A stretch of DNA of 64,000 nt from positions 1 through 64,000 of the forward strand of contig CAKRIZ010000001.1 of the NCBI GenBank assembly GCA_934351445.1, given 5' to 3'. Position numbers and translations under genes: made by a program. Every line of letters begins with the position of its first letter. The first letter of the stretch is position 1. This DNA comes from an uncultured Eubacterium sp. GTDB taxonomy: Bacteria > Bacillota > Clostridia > Lachnospirales > Lachnospiraceae. Below are positions 1-7,760 of this stretch, piece after piece. The notes beneath the pieces are model-generated. The model was not told the origin of the DNA, made no database searches, and was given only the letters and a program-made list of their open reading frames with translations.

Positions 1-165
1 GTAGCAGCGCGAGCAAAGGCGTGTCTGATTTTGCTGCCTTTGCACGATGGAGAGGAGACTCGTAACTCGTGGAAGCCTCTGCTGAACACGAGTTTGGTTT
101 TTCCGAGGCTCATCGGAATGGTTCGTGCAACGAAAGCAAAACAGGCATGCTTGCGGGAGCTGCGA
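1..165 (+). other. Highly self-complementary element upstream of mutL (possible structured RNA)
   Basis: No recognisable gene lies here, but the sequence folds extensively on paper. Segments 20-27, 29-35 and 40-47 pair in order with 142-149, 135-141 and 123-130, giving one long interrupted helix. Inside it, 64-71 pairs with 87-94 (8 perfect base pairs) and 101-106 pairs with 113-118 (6 base pairs). AGCC at 74-77 in the first loop is complementary to GGCT at 107-110 in the second, a possible kissing loop. An alternative hairpin 13-20/36-43 competes with the long helix. Frame 1 is open to a stop at 187-189, but its translation resembles nothing I know. The element may begin before the window. 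It could be a non-coding RNA or a leader of mutL; I do not recognise the family. Confidence 0.4.
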
Positions 166-254
166 CCTCTTAACAATGTGCTTGCATGACCCAAAACCTG
201 ACAAAAATAGTTTTGCAAACGCCTGGTAGCGCATAGTATAGAAAGGAGGCCATC

Positions 255-2246
255 ATGCCACAGATACAATTACTGGATGAGGCGACAATTGAAAAGATTG
301 CTGCAGGAGAGGTCGTGGAACGGCCTTCTTCCGTTGTGAAAGAGCTTGTAGAGAATGCGATTGATGCAAAAGCAACATTCATTACTGTGGAGATCAAAGA
401 AGGAGGATTGTCTTTTATCCGGATCACAGATAACGGCTGTGGTATTGATAAAGATCAGATCCGTCTGGCATTTTTGCGCCATTCCACGAGCAAGATCCGT
501 TCGCTGGAGGATCTGTTGTGCATCAAGTCGCTTGGATTCCGTGGTGAAGCATTGGCGAGTATCAGCGCAGTCGCCCAGGTAGAACTCATTACAAGACCAC
601 GCGGGGCGCTGACTGGCGTCAGATATGTGATCGAAGGCTCCAAAGAAAAAACATTCGAAGAGATCGGTGCGCCGGAGGGAACGACATTTCTGGTACGCAA
701 TCTGTTTTTCAATACACCGGTGCGGCGCAAGTTTTTAAAATCAGCACAGACAGAAGCCGGTTATGTCGCAACGATCGTAGAACGTCTGGCACTGTCACAC
801 CCGGAAGTATCGTTTCAGCTCATCGTGAATAACCAGCAAAAGCTGCATACATCCGGCAACTGTAACCGAAAGGATATCATTTATCATATTTATGGGAAAG
901 ATATCGCTTCGAACCTCTTGCAGATCGAGCAAAACGAAGGCGGTGTAGGAGTGTCCGGCTATATCGGTAAACCGTTGATCTCCAGAGGAAACCGTAATTT
1001 TGAAAACTATTATATCAATGGGCGCTATATGAAGAGCCAGATCGTTGCCAAGGCAATTGAAGAAGCATATAAGCCATATCTGATGAACCATCAGTATCCG
1101 TTTACCGTACTATATCTGACCATGGATGAAGAATTGATGGATGTGAATGTACATCCGACAAAAATGGAAGTACGTTTTGCAAATGGTGAGCAGCTCTATC
1201 AGACGCTGCTTCACATGCTGCGCGAGGTACTTCAGGGGCGCGATCTTGTACCGGAAGTCACAGCCGGTGCAGAAAAAAGCAGACAGGAACATGGATCGGA
1301 AGCTGCCGCTGAAAAGCCGCAGGCGGCGGACCAGCCTACGCGTGCACCACAACCATTTGAACGTAACCGGCTCTCAGAGATCCGCCGTGCGGTCGCAAAA
1401 GACAGTCCGTATGAACGCAAATATGCGCCGCGCCCGCTGCTGGAACCAAAGCTGGAATCAAAGCCGGAACCAGGCGATGGTGGTATGGAACCGGCTCAGA
1501 CGGCAGGCACTACAGCATCCGATGCCCCCAAAGAGATACAAAAAGGAACTCTGCCAGGGACTTCAACAGAGAATCCGCCGGTAACAGGTCAACAGTTAGG
1601 ACTTACAGATATATTCCGTGAGGAAAATGGTTATCAGACCGGATTCATTGAGCAGGCGAAGCGGTCCAATATACATGTGATCGGTCAGTTATTCGATACC
1701 TATTGGCTGACGCAGGCAGATGACAAGCTCTATATCATGGATCAGCATGCCGCTCACGAAAAGGTATTGTTTGAACGCAATATGAAGACGTTTGCCTCAC
1801 GGGAATATACGTCCCAGCAGCTCAGCCCGCCGATGATACTCAGCCTGTCGATGCAGGAAGAACAGGCACTGAAACAAAATCTGCCCGAATTGCAGAAGCT
1901 GGGTTTTGAGATTGAGGAGTTCGGTGGACGCGAATATTCGATTTTGGCAATCCCGGACAATCTGTATAACCTGGATGCCAGAAATCTGTTTTTAGAGCTA
2001 CTGGATGACATGGTCTCTGAGACAGGGACACAGGTTCTGACCACGGAGATGATCTGGAATAAGGTCGCAACGGCTTCCTGCAAAGCAGCGGTCAAAGGCA
2101 ATCAGAGAATCAGTGCGGCTGAGGCCGAGACACTGATACAGGAGCTGCTGACACTGGACAATCCATACCATTGTCCGCATGGCAGGCCGACGATGATCTC
2201 TATGAGTAAATATGAAATCGAAAAAAAATTTAAGCGGGTTTTGTGA
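255..2246 (+). CDS. mutL: DNA mismatch repair protein MutL
   Basis: MutL is a GHKL-type ATPase that couples MutS mismatch recognition to strand incision. The N-terminal ATPase is plain: ENAIDA, DNGCGI, RHSTSKI and GFRGEA fall within the first 110 residues. A low-complexity Pro/Glu/Ala-rich linker runs from about residue 335 to 450. The C-terminal dimerisation domain has DQHAAHE starting at Asp496, the metal-binding motif of endonuclease-type MutL, plus CPHGRP near the end, so this MutL probably nicks DNA itself, as expected where MutH is absent. The 663-residue length is normal. The ATG has a strong ribosome site (AAAGGAGG) five bases upstream. miaA follows after 30 bases, as in many Firmicutes. 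Confidence 0.96.
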   Translation: MPQIQLLDEATIEKIAAGEVVERPSSVVKELVENAIDAKATFITVEIKEGGLSFIRITDNGCGIDKDQIRLAFLRHSTSKIRSLEDLLCIKSLGFRGEALASISAVAQVELITRPRGALTGVRYVIEGSKEKTFEEIGAPEGTTFLVRNLFFNTPVRRKFLKSAQTEAGYVATIVERLALSHPEVSFQLIVNNQQKLHTSGNCNRKDIIYHIYGKDIASNLLQIEQNEGGVGVSGYIGKPLISRGNRNFENYYINGRYMKSQIVAKAIEEAYKPYLMNHQYPFTVLYLTMDEELMDVNVHPTKMEVRFANGEQLYQTLLHMLREVLQGRDLVPEVTAGAEKSRQEHGSEAAAEKPQAADQPTRAPQPFERNRLSEIRRAVAKDSPYERKYAPRPLLEPKLESKPEPGDGGMEPAQTAGTTASDAPKEIQKGTLPGTSTENPPVTGQQLGLTDIFREENGYQTGFIEQAKRSNIHVIGQLFDTYWLTQADDKLYIMDQHAAHEKVLFERNMKTFASREYTSQQLSPPMILSLSMQEEQALKQNLPELQKLGFEIEEFGGREYSILAIPDNLYNLDARNLFLELLDDMVSETGTQVLTTEMIWNKVATASCKAAVKGNQRISAAEAETLIQELLTLDNPYHCPHGRPTMISMSKYEIEKKFKRVL

Positions 2247-2276
2247 AAAACTTTATATTTTGAAGGGAATACATCT

Positions 2277-3224
2277 ATGAACGAAAAAAATATGGTGATT
2301 CTGACCGGACCTACCGCAGTCGGCAAGAGTGCACTGTCCATTGCACTGGCAAAAGCACTGGATACCGGTATTATATCGGCAGATTCCATGCAGGTATATA
2401 AACATATGGACATCGGCTCGGCAAAGATCACACCGGAGGAGATGCAGGGGGTGCCCCATGCACTGATTGATGTTTACGAGCCGGATGAACCATTTCATGT
2501 CGTACAGTTTCAACATGATGCCAAAGCTGCGATGGAGCAGCTCTGGGACAAAGGTCAGCTGCCGCTTATCGTTGGGGGAACCGGATTCTATATTCAGGCA
2601 CTGCTGTATGATGTCGATTTTTCCGAGGAGGACGCGGATCTGAAACTGCGTCAAAAATACGCACAACTGGCACAGTCTGAGGGAGCAGAAGCACTCCATG
2701 CGCAGCTGGCACAGGTCGATCCACAGGCGGCAGGGCAGATCCATGCAAATAACATCAAGCGCGTGATCCGTGCACTGGAATTTTATGAAAAGACCGGCAC
2801 ACCGATCTCGGCACATAATGCAGCCGAGCGGGCAAAGCAGTCTCCGTATGGATTTGCATATTTTGTACTGACAGACCGCAGGGAGCATCTGTATGAGCGG
2901 ATTGACGCCAGAGTCGATGCCATGATGGAGCAGGGATTGCTCGACGAAGTAAAAAAACTGCGCGATATGGGATATATGAGAGATCTCGTGTCCATGCAGG
3001 GACTGGGTTACAAGGAATTGCTGGCTTATCTCGACGGTGAGTGTTCGTTAGACGAGGCGGTCTATATGATCAAGCGCGATACGAGACATTTTGCCAAGCG
3101 CCAGCTCACCTGGTTTCGCCGTGAACGCGACGTGATCTGGGTAGACAAGTCTGCATTTGATTACGATGAAGACAAAATTTTATCTTATATGTTACAAGAA
3201 ATAGAAAAGCGAGGATTAAAATAA
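2277..3224 (+). CDS. miaA: tRNA dimethylallyltransferase MiaA
   Basis: MiaA transfers a dimethylallyl group to N6 of A37 in tRNAs reading codons that start with U. The P-loop GPTAVGKS is at residues 11-18, followed by the substrate motif SADSMQVY near residue 40 and the conserved GGTGFY near residue 100. At 315 residues it is full length. Its stop codon overlaps the start codon of the next gene (TAATG), which suggests translational coupling. In Bacillus an hfq gene usually sits between miaA and the ynbB-type gene; here there is none. Confidence 0.96.
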   Translation: MNEKNMVILTGPTAVGKSALSIALAKALDTGIISADSMQVYKHMDIGSAKITPEEMQGVPHALIDVYEPDEPFHVVQFQHDAKAAMEQLWDKGQLPLIVGGTGFYIQALLYDVDFSEEDADLKLRQKYAQLAQSEGAEALHAQLAQVDPQAAGQIHANNIKRVIRALEFYEKTGTPISAHNAAERAKQSPYGFAYFVLTDRREHLYERIDARVDAMMEQGLLDEVKKLRDMGYMRDLVSMQGLGYKELLAYLDGECSLDEAVYMIKRDTRHFAKRQLTWFRRERDVIWVDKSAFDYDEDKILSYMLQEIEKRGLK

Positions 3225-4540
3225 TGGAACAGCAGAAAAATAGCGGTTTTGACCTGCAGAAAATCTATGAACAGATGGGGATTGACGAACCGGTGTACCG
3301 TTTCGGTGAAAAAATAGCTGCAGAACTGGAACCGCGTTTTGCACAGATCGACCGTGTAGCCGAATATAATCAGTTGAAAGTCATTGCGGCCATGCAGAAA
3401 AACCGCGTGAGTGCCGAGTGTTTCAATGCATCGAGCGGATACGGCTATAACGATCTCGGGCGTGATACACTCGAACAGGTCTATGCGGATGTATTTCATG
3501 CACAGGCGGCGCTCGTGCGTCCACAGATCACTTGTGGTACACATGCACTGGCACTGGCATTGATGTCCAATCTGCGGCCGGGCGATGAATTGTTATCCCC
3601 CGTTGGAAAACCCTACGATACACTCGAAGAAGTGATCGGTATCCGTCCGTCAAAGGGTTCACTGGCAGAGTATGGCGTGACGTACCGACAGGTCGATTTT
3701 CTGCCGGATGGCGGTTTCGATTATGACGGCATCCGTGCTGCGGTCAATGAACATACAAAATTGGTGACGATCCAGCGCTCCAAAGGATATCTCATGCGAA
3801 AGACACTTTCCGTCGCACAGATCGGGGAGCTGATTGCATTTGTAAAAAGTATCAAACCCGATGTGATCTGTATGGTAGATAACTGTTACGGTGAGTTCGT
3901 AGAGACGATCGAGCCGAGTGATGTCGGAGCCGATATGGTCGTTGGTTCCCTGATTAAAAATCCGGGTGGTGGACTGGCACCGATCGGTGGATATATTGTC
4001 GGTACGACAGAATGTGTAGAGAATGCGGCATATCGCCTGACTTCACCGGGACTTGGCAAGGAAGTAGGAGCCTCACTTGGTGTGATCCAGTCTTTTTATC
4101 AGGGACTGTTTCAGGCACCACTCGTTGTCAGTGGGGCATTAAAAGGCGCTATTTTTGCGGCAAACCTGTATGAACGGCTTGGTTTTACAGTATTGCCGGA
4201 CGGCACAGAGAGCCGGCATGATATTATCCAGGCGATTGCACTGGAGACACCGGAGCGCCTGTGTGCATTCTGCGAGGGCATCCAGGCGGGTGCGCCGGTA
4301 GATAGTTACGTGACACCGGAGCCGTGGGATATGCCAGGCTATGACAGTCAGGTCATCATGGCAGCCGGTGCATTTGTGCAGGGCTCTTCGATCGAATTAT
4401 CTGCTGACGGGCCGTTGCGCGAGCCATATAATGTGTATTTTCAGGGTGGACTGACCTGGCACCACGCAAAATTCGGCATCCTGATGTCTTTACAAAAACT
4501 TTATATTCGAAATCTTGTTAATAAGGACTATCTGTGTTAA
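3224..4540 (+). CDS. YnbB / aluminium-resistance family PLP enzyme (methionine gamma-lyase-like)
   Basis: This is a fold-type I PLP-dependent protein of the family annotated as 'aluminium resistance protein' or 'methionine gamma-lyase family'. The conserved ITCGTHA segment near residue 105 and GSLIKNPGGG, with the likely PLP-binding lysine at Lys245, support this. The family resembles cystathionine and methionine lyases, but the physiological substrate is not established, so I would not assign a reaction. At 438 residues it is full length. Position directly after miaA matches the Firmicutes gene order. The start overlaps the miaA stop by one base. Confidence 0.85.
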   Translation: MEQQKNSGFDLQKIYEQMGIDEPVYRFGEKIAAELEPRFAQIDRVAEYNQLKVIAAMQKNRVSAECFNASSGYGYNDLGRDTLEQVYADVFHAQAALVRPQITCGTHALALALMSNLRPGDELLSPVGKPYDTLEEVIGIRPSKGSLAEYGVTYRQVDFLPDGGFDYDGIRAAVNEHTKLVTIQRSKGYLMRKTLSVAQIGELIAFVKSIKPDVICMVDNCYGEFVETIEPSDVGADMVVGSLIKNPGGGLAPIGGYIVGTTECVENAAYRLTSPGLGKEVGASLGVIQSFYQGLFQAPLVVSGALKGAIFAANLYERLGFTVLPDGTESRHDIIQAIALETPERLCAFCEGIQAGAPVDSYVTPEPWDMPGYDSQVIMAAGAFVQGSSIELSADGPLREPYNVYFQGGLTWHHAKFGILMSLQKLYIRNLVNKDYLC

Positions 4541-4598
4541 AATAATTTGATAGTTGTACTCTGGATCTGCAATGAGGAGAGAGCAGAAAAGAGGACAG

Positions 4599-5294
4599 AT
4601 GACCAATCATATGACAGCAAAGGAGCTTCCGGTATCGGAGCGTCCTTATGAAAAATGTCTGTCGGCAGGACCGCAGGCATTATCAGATGCAGAACTGCTT
4701 GCCGTGATCTTAAAGAGTGGCAGTTCAAAGATGAATGTTATCCAGCTGGCACAGCAGCTTCTGCAGGCCGGTGGAAAGAACTTACTAAATCTCCATTACA
4801 TGTCCACGGAAGAACTGATGTCTTTTCCGGGGATCGGTGAGGTCAAGGCGATCCAGCTCAAATGTGTGGCTGAGATATCCAGACGGATTGCCCAGACTGA
4901 CCGCAGGGAGCACATACAGCTTACGGATGCGGGATCTGTAGCCGCCTATTATATGGAACGTCTCAGGCATGAGCCACGGGAGCAGCTGTTAGTCAGCATG
5001 TTTGACATCAAATGCCGGCTGCTCTGCGACCATATCATAGCAACCGGTTCGGCACGCGCGGTACTTGGCTCACCGCGTGAGATTTTCCTGCAATTGTTGG
5101 AAAAAAAGGCAGTGTCTTTTATTTTACTGCACAATCATCCGAGCGGTGACCCGACACCGAGCAGGGAGGATGCCCATCTGACACAGCGCATAAAAGAATG
5201 CGGTGACCTGATGGACATACCGTTGTCTGACCACATCATTATTGGGGATAATAAGTATTACAGTTTTCGAGAAAACAAACACATTTTAGTTTAG
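4599..5294 (+). CDS. radC: RadC family JAB-domain protein
   Basis: Members have an N-terminal helix-hairpin-helix segment (FPGIGEVKA) and a C-terminal JAB/MPN metalloprotease-like domain with the metal motif HNHPSGDPTPSRED. Despite the name, a role in DNA repair is doubtful in the family, and the true substrate is unknown. I chose the ATG at 4599 because GAGGA sits five bases upstream. Earlier in-frame starts (TTG 4554, ATG 4572) have no ribosome site and would add residues not typical of the family. The product is 231 residues, close to the family norm. It lies directly before mreB, the usual position in Firmicutes. Confidence 0.9.
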   Translation: MTNHMTAKELPVSERPYEKCLSAGPQALSDAELLAVILKSGSSKMNVIQLAQQLLQAGGKNLLNLHYMSTEELMSFPGIGEVKAIQLKCVAEISRRIAQTDRREHIQLTDAGSVAAYYMERLRHEPREQLLVSMFDIKCRLLCDHIIATGSARAVLGSPREIFLQLLEKKAVSFILLHNHPSGDPTPSREDAHLTQRIKECGDLMDIPLSDHIIIGDNKYYSFRENKHILV

Positions 5295-5318
5295 GAAAAT
5301 AATTTAGGAGAAAACATT

Positions 5319-6335
5319 ATGAGCAGCAATGTATACGGAATCGATCTCGGTACAAATAACCTCAAGGTATTCTGTAAATCGAGCGGTAAGATACTGAATG
5401 AGAAAAATACCGTGGCGATCGTCAATAAAAACCAGTTATATGCATATGGGGATGCCGCATATGCCATGTATGAAAAGGCACCGGATACCATACAGGTGTC
5501 GTTTCCGGTTGTTGGCGGTGTGATCGCCGAATATAATTTCCTGCAGACGATGATTTTTGAATTTTTAGAGAAGCATTCCAAGGGCAAAGTCCGCGGAGCG
5601 GATTTTATCGTAGCGGTTCCGACTGATATTACAGAAGTAGAGAAAAAGGCATTCTTTGACATGTTTTATAAGAGCCGTGTAAAGCCCAGACTCGTTCAGG
5701 TGTGTGAGAAGCCGATCGCAGATGCCGTAGGGCTCGGTCTGGATGTCAATGAACCGACCGGCGTGATGCTGGTAGATATCGGTGCGGATACGACAGAGAT
5801 CTCCGTGATCTCCCTGGGTGGACTGGTTCTCAGCAGCCTGCTGCATTTTGGTGGAAACCAGCTCGATGATTCGATTATTTCTTATGTGCGCAAGAACAAT
5901 AACCTGCTGATCGGCCGAAAGACGGCCTGTGCATTAAAAGAATCCATCGGCTGTGCGCTGCCGGGCAGCGAGGAGACGATGATGATTGTCGGACGTGATG
6001 TTGTCAGCGGTCTGCCGATTGAGACAGAAGTGACTGCTGCACAGGTACATGAGGCGATCCAGACAGATCTGAATGATATCTGCAATTCTATCAAGATGAC
6101 ACTGGAGCATACACCGCCCGAACTCGCGCGGGATATCATCCATGCCGGTATTTATATCACTGGCGGATCTTCACGTATCCGCAAACTGGATGAGCTGTTT
6201 TCACAGACCACCAACATGCAGGTAAATACTTGCGAGGACCCGGAAGAATGTGTGGCAAGAGGACTGGTAAAGATTGTCAGTGACACAAAATTCAAGCATC
6301 TTGCATACACGCTGAAGGCAAAGATCTATAAATAA
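5319..6335 (+). CDS. mreB: Rod shape-determining protein MreB/Mbl
   Basis: This bacterial actin homologue polymerises under the membrane and guides lateral wall synthesis. The actin-fold nucleotide motifs are visible: GIDLGTNN near residue 8, LVDIGADTTE near residue 155 and ITGGSSRI near residue 280. Length 338 fits. It starts the mreB-mreC-mreD-PBP2 series with intergenic gaps of about 20 bases or less, so it is probably co-transcribed with them. MreB and Mbl cannot be separated from sequence alone, but the mreCD context favours MreB. Confidence 0.93.
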   Translation: MSSNVYGIDLGTNNLKVFCKSSGKILNEKNTVAIVNKNQLYAYGDAAYAMYEKAPDTIQVSFPVVGGVIAEYNFLQTMIFEFLEKHSKGKVRGADFIVAVPTDITEVEKKAFFDMFYKSRVKPRLVQVCEKPIADAVGLGLDVNEPTGVMLVDIGADTTEISVISLGGLVLSSLLHFGGNQLDDSIISYVRKNNNLLIGRKTACALKESIGCALPGSEETMMIVGRDVVSGLPIETEVTAAQVHEAIQTDLNDICNSIKMTLEHTPPELARDIIHAGIYITGGSSRIRKLDELFSQTTNMQVNTCEDPEECVARGLVKIVSDTKFKHLAYTLKAKIYK

Positions 6336-6355
6336 TCGCTGAGGTTTGAATCAAA

Positions 6356-7231
6356 ATGGCACGTGTAAAACGTAAAAATAAAACATCGGTTCCCGCAAAA
6401 TATATACTGCTGGCATTGACCGGAGTCTGTTTTGTGTTCATGTTCGGAAGTTTTACTTTCGGCTGGGCATCAGGACCGGTCGGTGATGCAGCAAGCTATG
6501 TATTTATTCCTATGCAGCGCGGGCTCACGACAGTCGGCAACTGGATCTCGGACAAGACCTATGAGCTGGCCAATCTCAAAAACGTAATGAAAGAAAATGA
6601 AGAACTGAAGGCACAGGTAGATGAGCTGACCGATGAGCTGAATACGAGAAAACTCGAACAGTACGACACCGAAGACCTGCGCGCACTGCTTGCATTGGAT
6701 GAAGGCTATTCTGAGTACCATAAAGTAGCTGCCAGCGTGATCGGCAAAGATGCCGGCAACTGGTTCGACACGTTCCTCATCGACAAAGGAAGCAAAGACG
6801 GCATCTCTGCCGGTATGAATGTGATTACCGGACGTGGTCTCGCGGGTATCATCACGGAGGTCGGTCCCAACTATGCAAAGGTCCGCTCGATCGTTGATGA
6901 TATGAGCAGTGTGAGCGGCATGGTATTATCGACTTCAGACAATTGCGTGATCAAAGGTGACCTGCAGACGATGGATGAGCGTCAGATGATTACGTTCAGC
7001 AATCTGAAGGATACCGATAATAAAGTAGCTGTAGGAGATCAGGTTGTGACTTCCTATATCAGTTCTGAATATGTACAGGGACTTTTGATCGGATATATCA
7101 GTGAGATCCATGTCAATTCCAACAATCTGACCAAATCCGGGCTGATCTCACCGGTCGTTGATTTTGAGCATGTCAAGCATGTACTGGTGATCACTGATTT
7201 GAAGACTACTACACAGACTCAGGAGGAATAG
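6356..7231 (+). CDS. mreC: Rod shape-determining protein MreC
   Basis: MreC is an elongasome scaffold that links MreB and MreD to PBP2 outside the membrane. The sequence has a short basic N-terminus, one membrane segment at about residues 16-36, a coiled coil at about 68-105 (ENEELKAQVDELTDEL) and the beta-rich extracellular domain containing GMNVITGRGLAGII. Length 291 is typical. It lies 20 bases after mreB and 7 bases before mreD. Confidence 0.93.
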   Translation: MARVKRKNKTSVPAKYILLALTGVCFVFMFGSFTFGWASGPVGDAASYVFIPMQRGLTTVGNWISDKTYELANLKNVMKENEELKAQVDELTDELNTRKLEQYDTEDLRALLALDEGYSEYHKVAASVIGKDAGNWFDTFLIDKGSKDGISAGMNVITGRGLAGIITEVGPNYAKVRSIVDDMSSVSGMVLSTSDNCVIKGDLQTMDERQMITFSNLKDTDNKVAVGDQVVTSYISSEYVQGLLIGYISEIHVNSNNLTKSGLISPVVDFEHVKHVLVITDLKTTTQTQEE

Positions 7232-7238
7232 ATCTGTT

Positions 7239-7760
7239 ATGCGTCGAAAAATTACGGTATTTCTGATCGTGCTCGTTTGTTTCCTGCTTCAGACGACACT
7301 GTTCCAGTCCATATCATTCCTCACCGTTGCACCGAATCTGCTGATTATCGTGACAGCGTCTTTCGGTTTTATGCGTGGGAAAAAAGAGGGCATGTATATC
7401 GGATTGTTGTGCGGTATTCTGGTTGATATTTTTTATGCACATGTTTTGGGCGGATATGCATTGCTGTATATGTATATCGGTTATATGAACGGTTTTTTCC
7501 GAAAGCTGTTTTTCCCGGAAGATTTCAAGCTGCCGATGCTGCTGATCTCAGCCAGTGATTTTATATACAATTTTATGATATATTTTTTCCTGTTCCTGTT
7601 CCGTAACAGACTGGATTTTCCTTATTATCTGTCACATGTGATCCTGCCGGAGCTCGTTTATACGCTGCTTATGATGATTGTCCTGTATTTTATCATATTG
7701 AAGGTCAATCGACGGCTGGAGGAAATAGAAAGAAAGAGAGCTGCAAAATTTGTTTCGTAA
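7239..7760 (+). CDS. mreD: Rod shape-determining protein MreD
   Basis: This is a small polytopic membrane protein of 173 residues with about five hydrophobic segments, the usual MreD architecture. It acts with MreC in the elongasome and is related to ECF transporter S-components. The C-terminal tail is charged (RRLEEIERKRAAK). The last 11 bases overlap the start of the PBP2 gene, which argues for translational coupling. Confidence 0.88.
   Translation: MRRKITVFLIVLVCFLLQTTLFQSISFLTVAPNLLIIVTASFGFMRGKKEGMYIGLLCGILVDIFYAHVLGGYALLYMYIGYMNGFFRKLFFPEDFKLPMLLISASDFIYNFMIYFFLFLFRNRLDFPYYLSHVILPELVYTLLMMIVLYFIILKVNRRLEEIERKRAAKFVS

Noticed and set aside
1..189. Frame 1 open from the window edge to a stop at 187-189
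   Set aside because: The translation matches no family I know and has unusual composition; the strong base pairing fits a structured element better. A protein C-terminus cannot be fully excluded.
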